Of a DNA stretch of 64,000 nucleotides, positions 25,674-34,162 are shown piece by piece; positions within the stretch are counted from its first letter, which is position 1, and every line of letters starts with the position of its first letter. The stretch spans positions 434,001 to 498,000 of the forward strand of contig CAWIKY010000006.1 in the NCBI GenBank assembly GCA_963836905.1. Direction: 5' to 3'. Origin of the DNA: CAWIKY01 sp963836905. Its GTDB lineage: Bacteria; Pseudomonadota; Alphaproteobacteria; Caulobacterales; Hyphomonadaceae. The position numbers and the translations under genes are program-made. The notes beneath the pieces were generated by a model. That model did no database searches. It had not been told where the DNA came from and saw only the letters and a list, made by a program, of their open reading frames with translations.

Positions 25674-26664
25674 CCCTGGATCCCAAAGCGGATTGACCGA
25701 TGGCGAGACCGATGCGCTTGGCAGCGCCGTCGCGACGGCACTGAGCGAAACTGGGGCGTCCAGCCTGTCGGTCGCGGTCTGGCAGTCTGGCGGCGACCCC
25801 TGGACCGCGCGCCCTGGAACGCCGCCCGGGACGCTTCATTACTGGGCGAGCGTGGGCAAGATCGTCACCGCCGCGGCCATTCTCCGGCTCGCCGAGGACG
25901 GGCGATTGACGCTCGACGACCCAATCTCCGCCTACGTGGAGGGCGTGCCAAACGGCAACGTCATCACGCTGCGGATGCTGCTAGATCACACATCCGGGCT
26001 CTACAGCGCCAACGAGGATCCGGTCGTGCGGTCGAATGCGGTATCGCTCGACTGTGAAGGTCTGCTGGAGGTCGTAAGCCGACAACCGCCCTACGCCTGT
26101 CCCGGCGCGGCATGGCGCTACTCCAACTCCGGGTACACCTTGCTCGGATACGTCGTCGAGGATGTCACAGGGGAACCCTACCATCAAGCGGCGGCCGACC
26201 TCGTACTGTCGCGCAGCGCGGCCCGCGCCATTCGAATCCTCGCGCCCGACGACTCGATGACCGATGTCGCGGCCCCGACCGGGGGCACTGATCGGCCGAC
26301 CTTCGGTTTCCGCGCCCATCAGGGCGCGGGCGGGGTCGTGGCAGATGCCGAGAGCATGGCGCTGTTCCTCCGCGACCTCCTGGCGGGGCGCATCGTGTCG
26401 CAGGCGACCGTGGCCGACATGACCGCCGACCTCTATCCGATGTTTCAGGACGGCCTGTGGTACGGCCTTGGGCTGATGGTCTACGACGTGCGGGAACCCG
26501 ATGGCCATGTGGTTTGGATCGGGCATTCGGGCGGTGTCCCCGGAGCGCGAGCTCTCGTTGCCTTCGATCCGGAGCGCGCGGGCATCGTCGCGGTCGCGAT
26601 GACGGGCGAAGGCTCTTCGGAAGCGACGGCAAATCTTCTCTTCAACGCCCTGGAGGCGGAGTGA
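25630..26664 (+). CDS. Serine hydrolase of the beta-lactamase/class C family, 5' end uncertain
   Basis: The catalytic domain has the three penicillin-recognising motifs: ASVGK (S-x-x-K), YSNSGYTLLGYV (Y-x-N) and GHSGGVPG (H-x-G). Other landmarks are RLAEDGRLTLDDPI and RMLLDHTSGLY. Such proteins include esterases, D-aminopeptidases and AmpC-like enzymes. The frame remains open far upstream through DNA that belongs to other genes on the opposite strand, so the natural start and any signal peptide were likely lost at a junction near 25674. A GTG behind GAGAGG is used here as the best available start. Function after rearrangement is doubtful. Confidence 0.68.
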   Translation: MSTRAPLPATATRLIPGSQSGLTDGETDALGSAVATALSETGASSLSVAVWQSGGDPWTARPGTPPGTLHYWASVGKIVTAAAILRLAEDGRLTLDDPISAYVEGVPNGNVITLRMLLDHTSGLYSANEDPVVRSNAVSLDCEGLLEVVSRQPPYACPGAAWRYSNSGYTLLGYVVEDVTGEPYHQAAADLVLSRSAARAIRILAPDDSMTDVAAPTGGTDRPTFGFRAHQGAGGVVADAESMALFLRDLLAGRIVSQATVADMTADLYPMFQDGLWYGLGLMVYDVREPDGHVVWIGHSGGVPGARALVAFDPERAGIVAVAMTGEGSSEATANLLFNALEAE

Positions 26665-26810
26665 TGCGCGACGACGCGGTCTTGTTGTTCGTCATCATGG
26701 CGGTGCTCGGGCTGGTCGCGGACTGCGAGAACGTCAATTGGCAAGCGACATTCGATGCCTGGGCAGACTCCCTCTGTCGCGATGACCCGAGCTCCTGCGA
26801 TGCTCGGTAG
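26664..26810 (+). CDS. Small hydrophobic-leader protein, 48 residues
   Basis: Its ATG overlaps the serine hydrolase stop (GTGATG), suggesting coupled translation. The N-terminus MRDDAVLLFVIMAVLGLVAD is hydrophobic and is followed by Cys, so a small lipoprotein or signal-anchored peptide is possible although the N-terminal charge is unusual. The tail holds three Cys (two close together near the end). No family recognised. Confidence 0.4.
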   Translation: MRDDAVLLFVIMAVLGLVADCENVNWQATFDAWADSLCRDDPSSCDAR

Positions 26811-26814
26811 GTCA

Positions 26815-27112
26815 CGGCGGCGGCGAAGGTGAATGTCGAGCAGCCACATCGGCACCGGCACGCTGAAGCCCGGTACCGCGCGCGCGATATCGGGGTCGGC
26901 CAGCGCGATCTCGTCCATCATCAGTCCCACGCCCATGCCGCGCCTCGACCGGGTAGCCGCGCTCGGTCAGGGCGCGGGCCATGTTGGCGCTGCCCTCGAA
27001 GCCGATGAAATCCGCGCGCGCCAGATCGCCCCCAAGCCGTTCAAGGTAATCGCGCCGGGCGAACAGACCCGCCGGGCGGTAGGATGCGCCAACGCGCTCC
27101 AGCCGCGGGCCA
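26815..27112 (-). pseudogene. Remnant of a LysR-type regulator (effector-binding half)
   Basis: The right part reads ERVGASYRPAGLFARRDYLE, FIGFEGSANMARALTERGYP in one frame; then a shift leads to MGVGLMMDEIALADPDIARA, VPVPMWLLDIHLRRRRDL in another. These are the two lobes and C-terminus of a LysR substrate-binding domain, with about 25 residues missing between them. The DNA-binding half is absent. It may be a relic of a regulator that once stood divergent from a neighbouring gene. Confidence 0.6.
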
Positions 27113-27523
27113 TCACCTGGCTGGCGCGCGGCGACCGGCGTTCACATGGGCGCGGGCAGGGGTGAACTGATCATTTGCATCAGAGGTGTCCCGCGCAGGA
27201 TCCGCATTCGCGCAACCCCACTCCGCCATGGCATCGAGGATCGGGACAAGCGTCTCGCCCTTGAGCGTCAGGGAGTATTCAACGTGGGGCGGCACCTGCG
27301 CCTTGACCTCTCTATGCAGAATGCCGTCCGCCTCCAGCTCGCGAAGGTGCTGGGTCAGCATCCGCTGGGTGACCGATGGCATCAACCGCCGCAACTCGTT
27401 GAACCGACGGGGTGCGGTGATCGCATGAAAAAGGATCAGCGCCTTCCATTTTCCGCCGATGGCCGAGAGCGTGACCTCGACGGGGCATCGGTCCGGATCG
27501 GCGCAGGCGGTATCCTTTTCCAT
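27113..27523 (-). CDS. HxlR-family winged-helix regulator
   Basis: 136 residues from MEKDTACADP. Conserved HxlR/DUF24 features: Cys near the N-terminus (CPVEVTLSAIGGKWKALILF), FNELRRLMPSVTQRMLTQHL and RELEADGILHREV with the wing PPHVEYSLTLKG. These regulators bind as dimers and often sense redox or reactive electrophiles, controlling divergent oxidoreductase genes. The NmrA-like gene starts 82 bases away in the opposite direction and is the likely target. Confidence 0.9.
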   Translation of the reverse strand: MEKDTACADPDRCPVEVTLSAIGGKWKALILFHAITAPRRFNELRRLMPSVTQRMLTQHLRELEADGILHREVKAQVPPHVEYSLTLKGETLVPILDAMAEWGCANADPARDTSDANDQFTPARAHVNAGRRAPAR

Positions 27524-27604
27524 ACTACGTTCCAAAATGCTGCGTAATTACGGGTGTGCATACACCGTGGCAGAAGGTTCGGCGTCTGACCACAGGAGAC
27601 CAGC

Positions 27605-28408
27605 ATGCCCAGAGCCTTTATTCCCGCCATAACCGGCGCCCAGTCCACCGCAATCGCGCAGGCGCTTCGCCAGGCCGGGTGGCAGGTTGACGGGTCCAGC
27701 CGCAGCCGAAACGAGAACCCGCAAGCGCAGGCAGCGAACGCGGACGCCCTGATCCTGACGATCCCGCAGGATCATCGCCCCGGCGCGATGACTGCCTTCG
27801 TGGACGATTGGGTCGAGTGCGCCAGGACGGGCGGAATTGGTCGCATCGTGCTGAACGTCGGCGGAACCCCGGGTCCTGCGGACGCGCATCCGTTCTTCGC
27901 AGACCTTCACACCGCGCAGGATCGCGTAGCGGCAAGCGGTATGCCCTTCGTCATTCTTCAGCCGACCGTCTATCTCGACAATCTCGCAGCCCCGTGGGCA
28001 GCGGAGGGCCTGGCGGCCGGAACGATCGCTTATCCCGCCGCACCGCAAGCGGAGGTGTCATGGATGTCCCACAAGACCCTGGGCGCGTGGGTCGCCGCCG
28101 TCGCTGCGGGCGCTGCGGACGGCCGAACGCTGCACATTGGCGGGCCCGAGGCGCTGACCGGCCAGGAACTCGCACGCGAAATCGGCCATGGGCTTGGACG
28201 CCAATTTGCCTACGCTCCCATTCCTCCGGCGGCTTTTGCCGAGGGCATGAATTCCGCAATGGGGGCCCCGGCCGGGGATCGCCTGGCATCCATTTACGTT
28301 CGGCTGGCCGATCATCCGGACAGTATGCGTGTCGACCCGGGCGAAGCGAAAAAGCTCGGCGTCGAGCTCGAGACGGCACGCAGCTTCGCAGAGCGGGTCC
28401 TTGCCTGA
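27605..28408 (+). CDS. NmrA-like NAD(P)-binding oxidoreductase
   Basis: 267 residues of the atypical short-chain dehydrogenase fold: a modified glycine motif near the start (IPAITGAQSTAIAQALRQAG), LILTIPQDH, GIGRIVLNVGGTPG, MPFVILQPTVYLDNL and a late segment LHIGGPEALTGQELAREIG. The standard GxxGxxG is weakened and no YxxxK pair is clear, as in NmrA/quinone-reductase-like members that act as redox sensors or quinone reductases. Divergent from hxlR, which probably controls it. Substrate unknown. Confidence 0.82.
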   Translation: MPRAFIPAITGAQSTAIAQALRQAGWQVDGSSRSRNENPQAQAANADALILTIPQDHRPGAMTAFVDDWVECARTGGIGRIVLNVGGTPGPADAHPFFADLHTAQDRVAASGMPFVILQPTVYLDNLAAPWAAEGLAAGTIAYPAAPQAEVSWMSHKTLGAWVAAVAAGAADGRTLHIGGPEALTGQELAREIGHGLGRQFAYAPIPPAAFAEGMNSAMGAPAGDRLASIYVRLADHPDSMRVDPGEAKKLGVELETARSFAERVLA

Positions 28409-28577
28409 CGGCATGCGACTGCGAATTTGAGGTGACGGCCCGACATTTCGGCCCGGCTGCAATGCATTGGCAAAAGACGCCGTGCCGTCATCTGTTCAAT
28501 TTACCGTCATCCATTCCGGCAGCAAATCAGATGGAGATAGGCCCCGAGCAAAGTGCGCCCGCTACCGGCCTCGTTTT

Positions 28578-29447
28578 TCAAGTCAGGGCTTCGTTTAAGG
28601 GCGCAGGCTGCCGGTGGCGTCCAAGACGACGAAAGATCGCCAGAGTCAGAAGCCAGATCATCGCAGCTGCCAGCACCATGAGCAGGTTTTTCACATCAAA
28701 GCTCCAGCCCTGATTGGCAAGGTTCTCCGTGGGTGATCCAAAGAGAAGCAGGACGACGGCATTGTTGGCTGCATGGGCGCCTATAGCTTCCTCGAGCCGG
28801 CCTGTGAGCGCGACAGAGAGCGCCATAGTCAGGGCGAAAACCAGCGAGAAGAGAAACGGCTCGAAGCCATAGCCGCCGTGTAGAAGTGCAAATAGAGGTG
28901 CCGGCAGCACAAGCGCCAACCAACGCAGCCTGAACCATCGATTGATTATCTGGGGCAAATACCCACGAAACAGGATTTCTTCGCCGCCGCCCTGAACAAG
29001 GAAGGCGATCAATACCACCGCAACCAGTGGTGCGGCGAGTGCGGGGTCGCTGAAGAAGGGCGCCGGTTCCAGGTCGTCCGGAGCAAAGCCGACAGTCAGG
29101 GCCAGCATGGCCACCGCCCATACTGAAGCTCCAAAAGCGATGGCAGCCCAGGAGATGGTTGGCCGGGCGGTAATCAGTGTCACGATCGCACGCTTGTGAA
29201 CCAGCCTGGTCATTACTGCCAGAATACCGCCTGCGAACGCGAAGAGCAGTCCGATGTAGAGCGCGATTACGACGCCTTGATAGGGCTCCAGCATTTCACG
29301 GTGGGCGCGCATCAGCGGCGCCAGTACCAGGATCTGAGCTGCAGCTGATGCCGCAACGGTCAGCAGGACTGTAGTACCCAGTACCGCGAGCGTCCGCGGC
29401 CAGCCATGCTGGCCTTGCCCGCCCGCGGTTATGAATGCATTGAACAT
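28578..29447 (-). CDS. CPBP family intramembrane metalloprotease
   Basis: 289 residues with about eight hydrophobic segments. The Abi/CPBP motifs are present: EEILFRGYLPQ (motif 1, Glu-Glu and Arg), FALLHGGYGFEPFLF (motif 2 with catalytic His) and AHAANNAV (motif 3). The family contains CAAX-type proteases and bacteriocin-immunity-type proteins. GGGAGAG precedes the ATG. Divergent from a LytS/LytTR signalling pair 87 bases away, which may regulate it. Substrate unknown. Confidence 0.88.
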   Translation of the reverse strand: MFNAFITAGGQGQHGWPRTLAVLGTTVLLTVAASAAAQILVLAPLMRAHREMLEPYQGVVIALYIGLLFAFAGGILAVMTRLVHKRAIVTLITARPTISWAAIAFGASVWAVAMLALTVGFAPDDLEPAPFFSDPALAAPLVAVVLIAFLVQGGGEEILFRGYLPQIINRWFRLRWLALVLPAPLFALLHGGYGFEPFLFSLVFALTMALSVALTGRLEEAIGAHAANNAVVLLLFGSPTENLANQGWSFDVKNLLMVLAAAMIWLLTLAIFRRLGRHRQPAPLNEALT

Positions 29448-29534
29448 TGTTCTCTCCCTTCAGCTGCTTTTGGCCCGCAGGTAATGGCGGGCAGATTTGC
29501 TTGCCTGAAGAGGCATAGAGAAGGATGGGCGAGC

Positions 29535-30530
29535 GTGCGAGATCATCTGGACGAAGAGCGCCGAGGCTGGACGAACGGCACAATTCTGGCTCTGGCCACG
29601 TTCTGGGTCGCGGTTTTCACGATCCTGTTCATTGCTGTTTATGCTGCTGGCGAGCCCGTGACGAGCGCTGCTGCGCAGGCGGCTGTCGCGGTGCTGATCG
29701 CAGCCGGAATTGCGCATGGGACCATACTGGTCTGGTCGTCGGTTCGACCGGCCCTCTGGCGTATCTCGGCAACGTCAGTGTTCGTGATATTGACAGTCTG
29801 GCCCATTCATCAGCTCGCTTCTCTCGCAGGCTTTGATCAGTCGCTGGTGCAGGATGGAGTCAATGCGACGACGATTGCGCTGATCGCCCTGGCCACCCGC
29901 GAGGCCTTGCGTTCGCTCGCTCACCGCCGGCGGGCGCAGCGCGCCGAGCGCCTCCACGCCGACGCCGAAAGGCGGGCGTTGGCCGCCCGCCTGGCACCGC
30001 ATACCCTGTTCAACATGCTCAACGCCATTTATTCAGCAAGCCTCAATACGCCTGACAGGGTACCGGGCTTGATCCTTTCGCTGGCAACGATGATGCGTCA
30101 CCTCACAAGCGCGGCAGACCATCTTACGACCACGCTGGGCGAGGAAATGGCGTTCGTGCGCAGCTTTGCAGATCTGCTCATTGAACAGAGCGGTGGGCGC
30201 AGCCGGATAGTCATCGACGCGCCCGACGCCAGCGATTTTGAGATCCCCAATCTCGTCTTGGCGTCCCTGTTTGAAAATGCCGTCACACATGGGCGGGATG
30301 AGGATGGGTTGGTCGCCATCGTCCTGACCATGAAAGAGGAGCCGGAAAGACTGTTCATCGAACTGGTCAACCGGTTGGGCGCCGGTACAGCAAGTCCTTT
30401 AAGTGGCCTGGGGTCTGGTGCGCACACCGTGCGCGAGCGTCTTCAGCACCATTATAGAGGGCGCTTCAAGCTGAACGCGGGTCCGGACGGGCACGGCGGA
30501 TACCGCGTGGCTCTGGAGATCATCCCATGA
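29535..30530 (+). CDS. LytS-family sensor histidine kinase
   Basis: Read from a GTG with AAGGA upstream: a short cytoplasmic N-terminus, four hydrophobic segments (about residues 15-125) and then a His_kinase domain of the LytS type (LAPHTLFNMLNAIYSASLNT, where His is the phospho-acceptor in place of the usual HFLFN form) and an ATPase part with VLASLFENAVTHGRDEDG (N box) and GLGSGAHTVRERLQHHY (G box). It overlaps the LytTR regulator gene by four bases, forming a two-component pair at the inner membrane. Signal unknown. Confidence 0.88.
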   Translation: MRDHLDEERRGWTNGTILALATFWVAVFTILFIAVYAAGEPVTSAAAQAAVAVLIAAGIAHGTILVWSSVRPALWRISATSVFVILTVWPIHQLASLAGFDQSLVQDGVNATTIALIALATREALRSLAHRRRAQRAERLHADAERRALAARLAPHTLFNMLNAIYSASLNTPDRVPGLILSLATMMRHLTSAADHLTTTLGEEMAFVRSFADLLIEQSGGRSRIVIDAPDASDFEIPNLVLASLFENAVTHGRDEDGLVAIVLTMKEEPERLFIELVNRLGAGTASPLSGLGSGAHTVRERLQHHYRGRFKLNAGPDGHGGYRVALEIIP

Positions 30531-31213
30531 TCCGGCGCTGGATGGCTGTCGATGACGAGCTTCCCGCCTTGGCCGTGATCAAGCGGCTTATGGAGGCACG
30601 GGAAGGATACGCTTGCATTGGCCTGTTCACGCGGGCTCAGGAGGCGATTGTCGCAGCAAATACCGAACAGCCCGATCTCCTGTTTCTCGATCAGAACATG
30701 CCAAGCTTGTCAGGGCTGGATCTGCTTGCAGAGCTGGCCGCGCCGCCGGTAGCGGTCATGGTCACCGCCCACGCCGAATATGCTTTTGAGGCCTTTGAGC
30801 GGGGCGTACGCGACTATCTGCTGAAGCCTGTTTCTCCCGAGCGCCTCTCGCAGACACTGTCCCGGATCGAACCGCTCCTGAACACTGAAGTCCGTCTGAG
30901 CGCGCTGAGCTTCAGGGACGGGCACAACCGCGTCCTCGCTGATCCGCGCACGGTCACCAGGTTTGCGGCTGAAGGAAATTATTCCATCATGCACCGTCCG
31001 CTCGTCCGCCCGGTCCTGATTACTGAAAGCCTACGGTCTCTGGAGCAGAGGTTGACGCCGTTCGGCTTCATGCGCGTTCATAAAGCCCATCTTGTGCGTC
31101 TTGCAGCGGTAGAGAGAATTACCGGTAACAAGCTTGTGTTGTCCGGGGCCGAGGCCGTCCCGCTTGGGCGGGCCTATGCAGCGCCGGTCCGATTGCGCCT
31201 AGCTGATGTGTGA
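30527..31213 (+). CDS. LytTR-family response regulator
   Basis: Receiver domain with acidic pocket VDDE, phospho-acceptor Asp in LLFLDQNMPSLSG, VTAHAEYAFEAF and the conserved KP (YLLKPVS). The C-terminal LytTR DNA-binding domain contains TRFAAEGNYSIMH, ITESLRSLEQRLTPFGFMRV and HKAHLVRLAAVERI. It should act with the upstream LytS-like kinase; likely targets include the divergent CPBP gene. 228 residues is normal. Confidence 0.93.
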   Translation: MIRRWMAVDDELPALAVIKRLMEAREGYACIGLFTRAQEAIVAANTEQPDLLFLDQNMPSLSGLDLLAELAAPPVAVMVTAHAEYAFEAFERGVRDYLLKPVSPERLSQTLSRIEPLLNTEVRLSALSFRDGHNRVLADPRTVTRFAAEGNYSIMHRPLVRPVLITESLRSLEQRLTPFGFMRVHKAHLVRLAAVERITGNKLVLSGAEAVPLGRAYAAPVRLRLADV

Positions 31214-31393
31214 CGACAGGCCAGTCGTCTCTGCGCTGAGCCTTACCGGCCTTGTCGCTTTGATGCCAGCTGCCTGGCCACTACCGTACAGCGGCGCCCA
31301 TCTGTTCACCGGGCCAGTATAGCTATCAAAGGCGCGTTCGTGTCCATGTTCTGATCATTGCCGCCGTATCGGCAAGCCCGACCCGCCTTGCCC

Positions 31394-32006
31394 ACGCATG
31401 CCCCAATCGCGTGCCATACCCTCGTGGGGTGATGCGCGGGGGGCCGGGCGCGCCCAGATCTCGGCCTGGCGATCTTTATTGAAAGAGCGCCGGGAGACCC
31501 GACCATGACGTTCAGACTTTTCAGCAAACCGGCAGGTCTTGCTGCCTTCACCGCCCTTTCGCTCTGCTTCATGCCGGCGGGCGCACAGGAAGGCGACGAC
31601 AGCCAGCGCGCGCACGCCGAGCGGGTCAACGCCGCCTTCGCCAGGTTTGCAGGGTCGGGCCTGTCCCCGCAGACGCCAGGCGAGATGGCGGCATGTTCGC
31701 AATACTGGAACCGCTGGGCTTTCAATGTCAGCGCGCTTGACGGGGCGACCTATGGCGGCGCGCTCAACCCGGTGCTCATGCCAAAGCCTGCAAGCAAGAC
31801 ATCGAAACGCTGGGAAAAGGCCGCCAAGAAGCTCTATCGGAGGCAGGAAGGCAGTCTTGCGGGGTTCAAGGCTGTTTCCGCGATGGCAGCAGAAAAAGCG
31901 GACGAGCTTTATGCCGCCTGGATGAATAGCGAACCGGGCAAGGAATACGCACTGCTGGAAACCCTCGGCACCTGCAACTGATGGGGCAACGCATGCCCCA
32001 ATCGCG
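31394..32006. repeat. 18-bp direct repeats flanking a secreted-protein gene
   Basis: ACGCATGCCCCAATCGCG occurs exactly at 31394-31411 and again at 31989-32006, bracketing the gene between them. A second identical 18-mer, CTCATGCCAAAGCCTGCA, occurs inside the gene (31775-31792) and after it (32032-32049). The spacing suggests a segmental duplication that has mostly decayed, rather than target-site duplication by an IS. Confidence 0.75.
31505..31981 (+). CDS. Secreted protein of unknown function, 158 residues
   Basis: Signal peptide MTFRLFSKPAGLAAFTALSL with cleavage near AGAQEG. The mature part is helical, has AACSQYWNRWAFNVSALDG and a basic stretch (KPASKTSKRWEKAAKKLYRR), and ends LETLGTC, giving two Cys that could pair. 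No family recognised. Immediately after its stop lies a decayed copy of its middle region, so it belongs to a small local duplication. Confidence 0.68.
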   Translation: MTFRLFSKPAGLAAFTALSLCFMPAGAQEGDDSQRAHAERVNAAFARFAGSGLSPQTPGEMAACSQYWNRWAFNVSALDGATYGGALNPVLMPKPASKTSKRWEKAAKKLYRRQEGSLAGFKAVSAMAAEKADELYAAWMNSEPGKEYALLETLGTCN

Positions 32007-32007
32007 C

Positions 32008-32130
32008 TATGACGGCGCGCCTGAACCGGCACTCATGCCAAAGCCTGCAGGCAGGACAGCTTTCCGCTGGAACACGCCGGTGAAAGCCGCCTTTTCGTCC
32101 GTTTACGGCGCGCATCCCCGAATGCGGTGA
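32008..32130 (+). pseudogene. Decayed partial copy of the preceding secreted-protein gene
   Basis: The frame reads YDGAPEPALMPKPAGRTAFR before diverging, aligned with TYGGALNPVLMPKPASKTSK in the intact gene; DNA identity is high over about 65 bases. There is no start codon context and no signal peptide. It looks like the leftover of a tandem duplicate. Confidence 0.5.
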
Positions 32131-32201
32131 TGCCTTGTGTCGGACGCGGGACCATCATTGCCGCACGTTGGCGGGACCGGTCTCACGAGGGGCAACCCGC
32201 C

Positions 32202-33566
32202 ATGAACAGATTCCCAGACAGGACACGCACTATGAAACATCCGGTTATTCTTGTGGCGGCGGCGGTGTTCATCGCCGGTCTGGCGGCATTCGCCTCGCCC
32301 GTGATGGCGCAGAGCGGCCAGACGCCTGCCCAATTGGCGAAAGCCTGCAAGAAAGATGGCGCGATGTGTTATGGCGCTGCCGAGGCGTACGCGACGGGTG
32401 TAGGCGTGAAGGCCAACCCGAAAAAGGCGCTCGAACTGGCAAAGACCGGGTGCGAGACCCATGGCGACCGCAATAGCTGCCTCATCGGCGGCTCGCTCAT
32501 CGCCGATAGCGGCATCGCCGACGCGGGCAAGGAGAGCCTGAAATACATCTTCCGCATCTGCCGTGCGGACCGCATGGCCGACTGCATCACGGCGAACGAC
32601 ATTTATCTGGACGCGAATGCCGAAACCGCGCCGGGCGAGAGCGCCGCAGGCTGGTATGATCACCGCAAGATGGTCGAGGACAGGTTGAAGGTCATGTGCG
32701 AAGCCGGACAGGCCCTGGCCTGCCGCGCCTTCGGGGCGTCGCGTGCCCATAATCACCGCCTCAACACGCAGTCCCACAACACCAACCTGCTCAGCATTCA
32801 GGCCTATCGCATGGGCTGCGATCTGGACGATGGCCCGAGCTGCGCCGCGCTTGTGCCGCTGTTTCAGGAGACCAACGCGAAGATGGGCGTCAGCCCGGAC
32901 CCTGCCGCGGCAGAGGCCTTCGCCGCCAAGGCCTGCCGTCTCGGAGAGGCGACTGCGTGCAGCACATCCACCCCGGCAGAGCCGCCAGCGGACCGGGTCG
33001 ACCCGACGCTGTCCTACCCCGAACAGATGCTCGTTGCCGAGCTTGCGCTGGAAAACGGAAAGACGCAGATGGCGCTGGATGCGCTCAACCGGCTGGCGCA
33101 GGAAGAGCGGCCTGAGGCGGGGCTGAGGCTGGGCGTGCTCTATCTGCAGGGGGAGAGTGTTCCGGCAGACCGGCGCAAGGCCATCGGCTATCTGGAAGCC
33201 TCCGAACATCCCGACGCCGCCATGCTGCGCGCGCAACTGGCCGTGCAGGACGGGGACACCGCCAAGTATGATGAGTACATGAACAAGGCCTACTGGGCAG
33301 GCAACAAGGCGGCTGAGCCCTGGTTTCTGGCCCGCCAGCGCGCCTATCTCGATGCCGCCGAAGCGCGCGACAAGGAGATGATCGCCCAAGCGCGCCGCAA
33401 CGATGCCGAAAAGGCCCGTTACGAGGCGGAACTCATCAACCGCGCGATGAACAATTACTATCTGCCGAAAAAGACCGAGCCGATGGTCTGCGGCCTCTTC
33501 CGCGAAGGCGGCGGGCTCGTCAACAAGTGCCTCTCACGCGAGTATTACATGAAGAAATATCCGTAA
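32202..33566 (+). CDS. Sel1-like repeat secreted protein
   Basis: Signal peptide follows a basic start (MKHPVILVAAAVFIAGLAAF ... VMAQ); ATG at 32202 (behind GAGGGG) or 32232 (behind AGGA) are both possible. The mature protein is built of Sel1/TPR-like helical pairs, e.g. CYGAAEAYATGVGVKANPKK, AMLRAQLAVQDGD, GLRLGVLYLQGESVPADRRK. Many Cys residues are spaced like those in Cys-rich Sel1 (HcpA-type) proteins, suggesting disulfides in the periplasm. Sel1 proteins act as adaptors in envelope or signalling complexes; partner unknown. Confidence 0.82.
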   Translation: MNRFPDRTRTMKHPVILVAAAVFIAGLAAFASPVMAQSGQTPAQLAKACKKDGAMCYGAAEAYATGVGVKANPKKALELAKTGCETHGDRNSCLIGGSLIADSGIADAGKESLKYIFRICRADRMADCITANDIYLDANAETAPGESAAGWYDHRKMVEDRLKVMCEAGQALACRAFGASRAHNHRLNTQSHNTNLLSIQAYRMGCDLDDGPSCAALVPLFQETNAKMGVSPDPAAAEAFAAKACRLGEATACSTSTPAEPPADRVDPTLSYPEQMLVAELALENGKTQMALDALNRLAQEERPEAGLRLGVLYLQGESVPADRRKAIGYLEASEHPDAAMLRAQLAVQDGDTAKYDEYMNKAYWAGNKAAEPWFLARQRAYLDAAEARDKEMIAQARRNDAEKARYEAELINRAMNNYYLPKKTEPMVCGLFREGGGLVNKCLSREYYMKKYP

Positions 33567-34162
33567 GCGGGTGGGGGAGCTTGCGGTGTCAGGTTTCCGC
33601 TTGAAAAAGATGATGAGGCTGCGGCGGGTGAAATCTCCGCTCCCTGCTACGCGGAGAGGGGCCGGGGGTGGGGTGATTGGCGGCGACTCTTCTGCCGGAA
33701 GGCTGGTTCGGGGATACCGCCCGTTGAAGAGGAGCTTGATTATTTTCAGCTAATAAAGATTTGAGGCCGCTTGCTCCGGAGGGGAGCGCGGTGTCAGCTT
33801 TCCGCTGAAAAAGATGATGAGGCTGCGGCGGTGAAATCTCCCCTCCCTGCTACGCGGAGAGGGGCCAGCGGGTGGGGTGATTGGGGCGATCTATCTTTGC
33901 CGGAAGGCTGGTTCGGGGATATCGCTGCGATCTATCTTTGCCGGAACGCTGGTTCGGGATATCGCTTCGCGACCCTCGGCTCCGTGCCGACGCGTTCCGG
34001 CGGTGGAGGCGGCGCGGCGCTGACCTCCGGTGGTCGTTCCTTGAAGCGAGTATCAGGTGCTAGTGTCCGTCCCGCACTCACCACAATTCTTTCTTCCTTA
34101 CATTGCCATGACTGCCCGTCTTGTAGAGAAGGGCGCACCGTACCAAGGGGGAGAAACGCGTA
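33567..34162. other. Non-coding interval of tandem repeats
   Basis: Almost 600 bases without a supported gene. Most of it is the two-copy repeat described separately; the right 100 bases (34060-34160) carry the promoter region of the next gene and a run of T-rich sequence (CACAATTCTTTCTTCCTTAC). Confidence 0.5.
33585..33965. repeat. Two ~140-bp direct repeats plus a short third unit
   Basis: Copy 1 (about 33585-33722) and copy 2 (about 33788-33928) share GGTGTCAG-TTTCCGCTTGAAAA, AAGATGATGAGGCTGCGGCG, CTCCCTGCTACGCGGAGAGG and GGAAGGCTGGTTCGGGGATA with few differences. Copy 2 is followed by a repeated end unit (GCGATCTATCTTTGCCGGAA, CGCTGGTTCGGGATATCGC). The phrase CTCCCTGCTACGCGGAGAGG can fold on itself (CTCC/GGAG). 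No coding potential. Confidence 0.8.

Noticed and set aside
31394..32006. Insertion sequence with target-site duplication
   Set aside because: The 18-bp repeats flank a secreted protein, not a transposase, and there are no terminal inverted repeats.
33585..33965. CRISPR array
   Set aside because: Only two long copies with no short regular spacers; no cas genes in the window.
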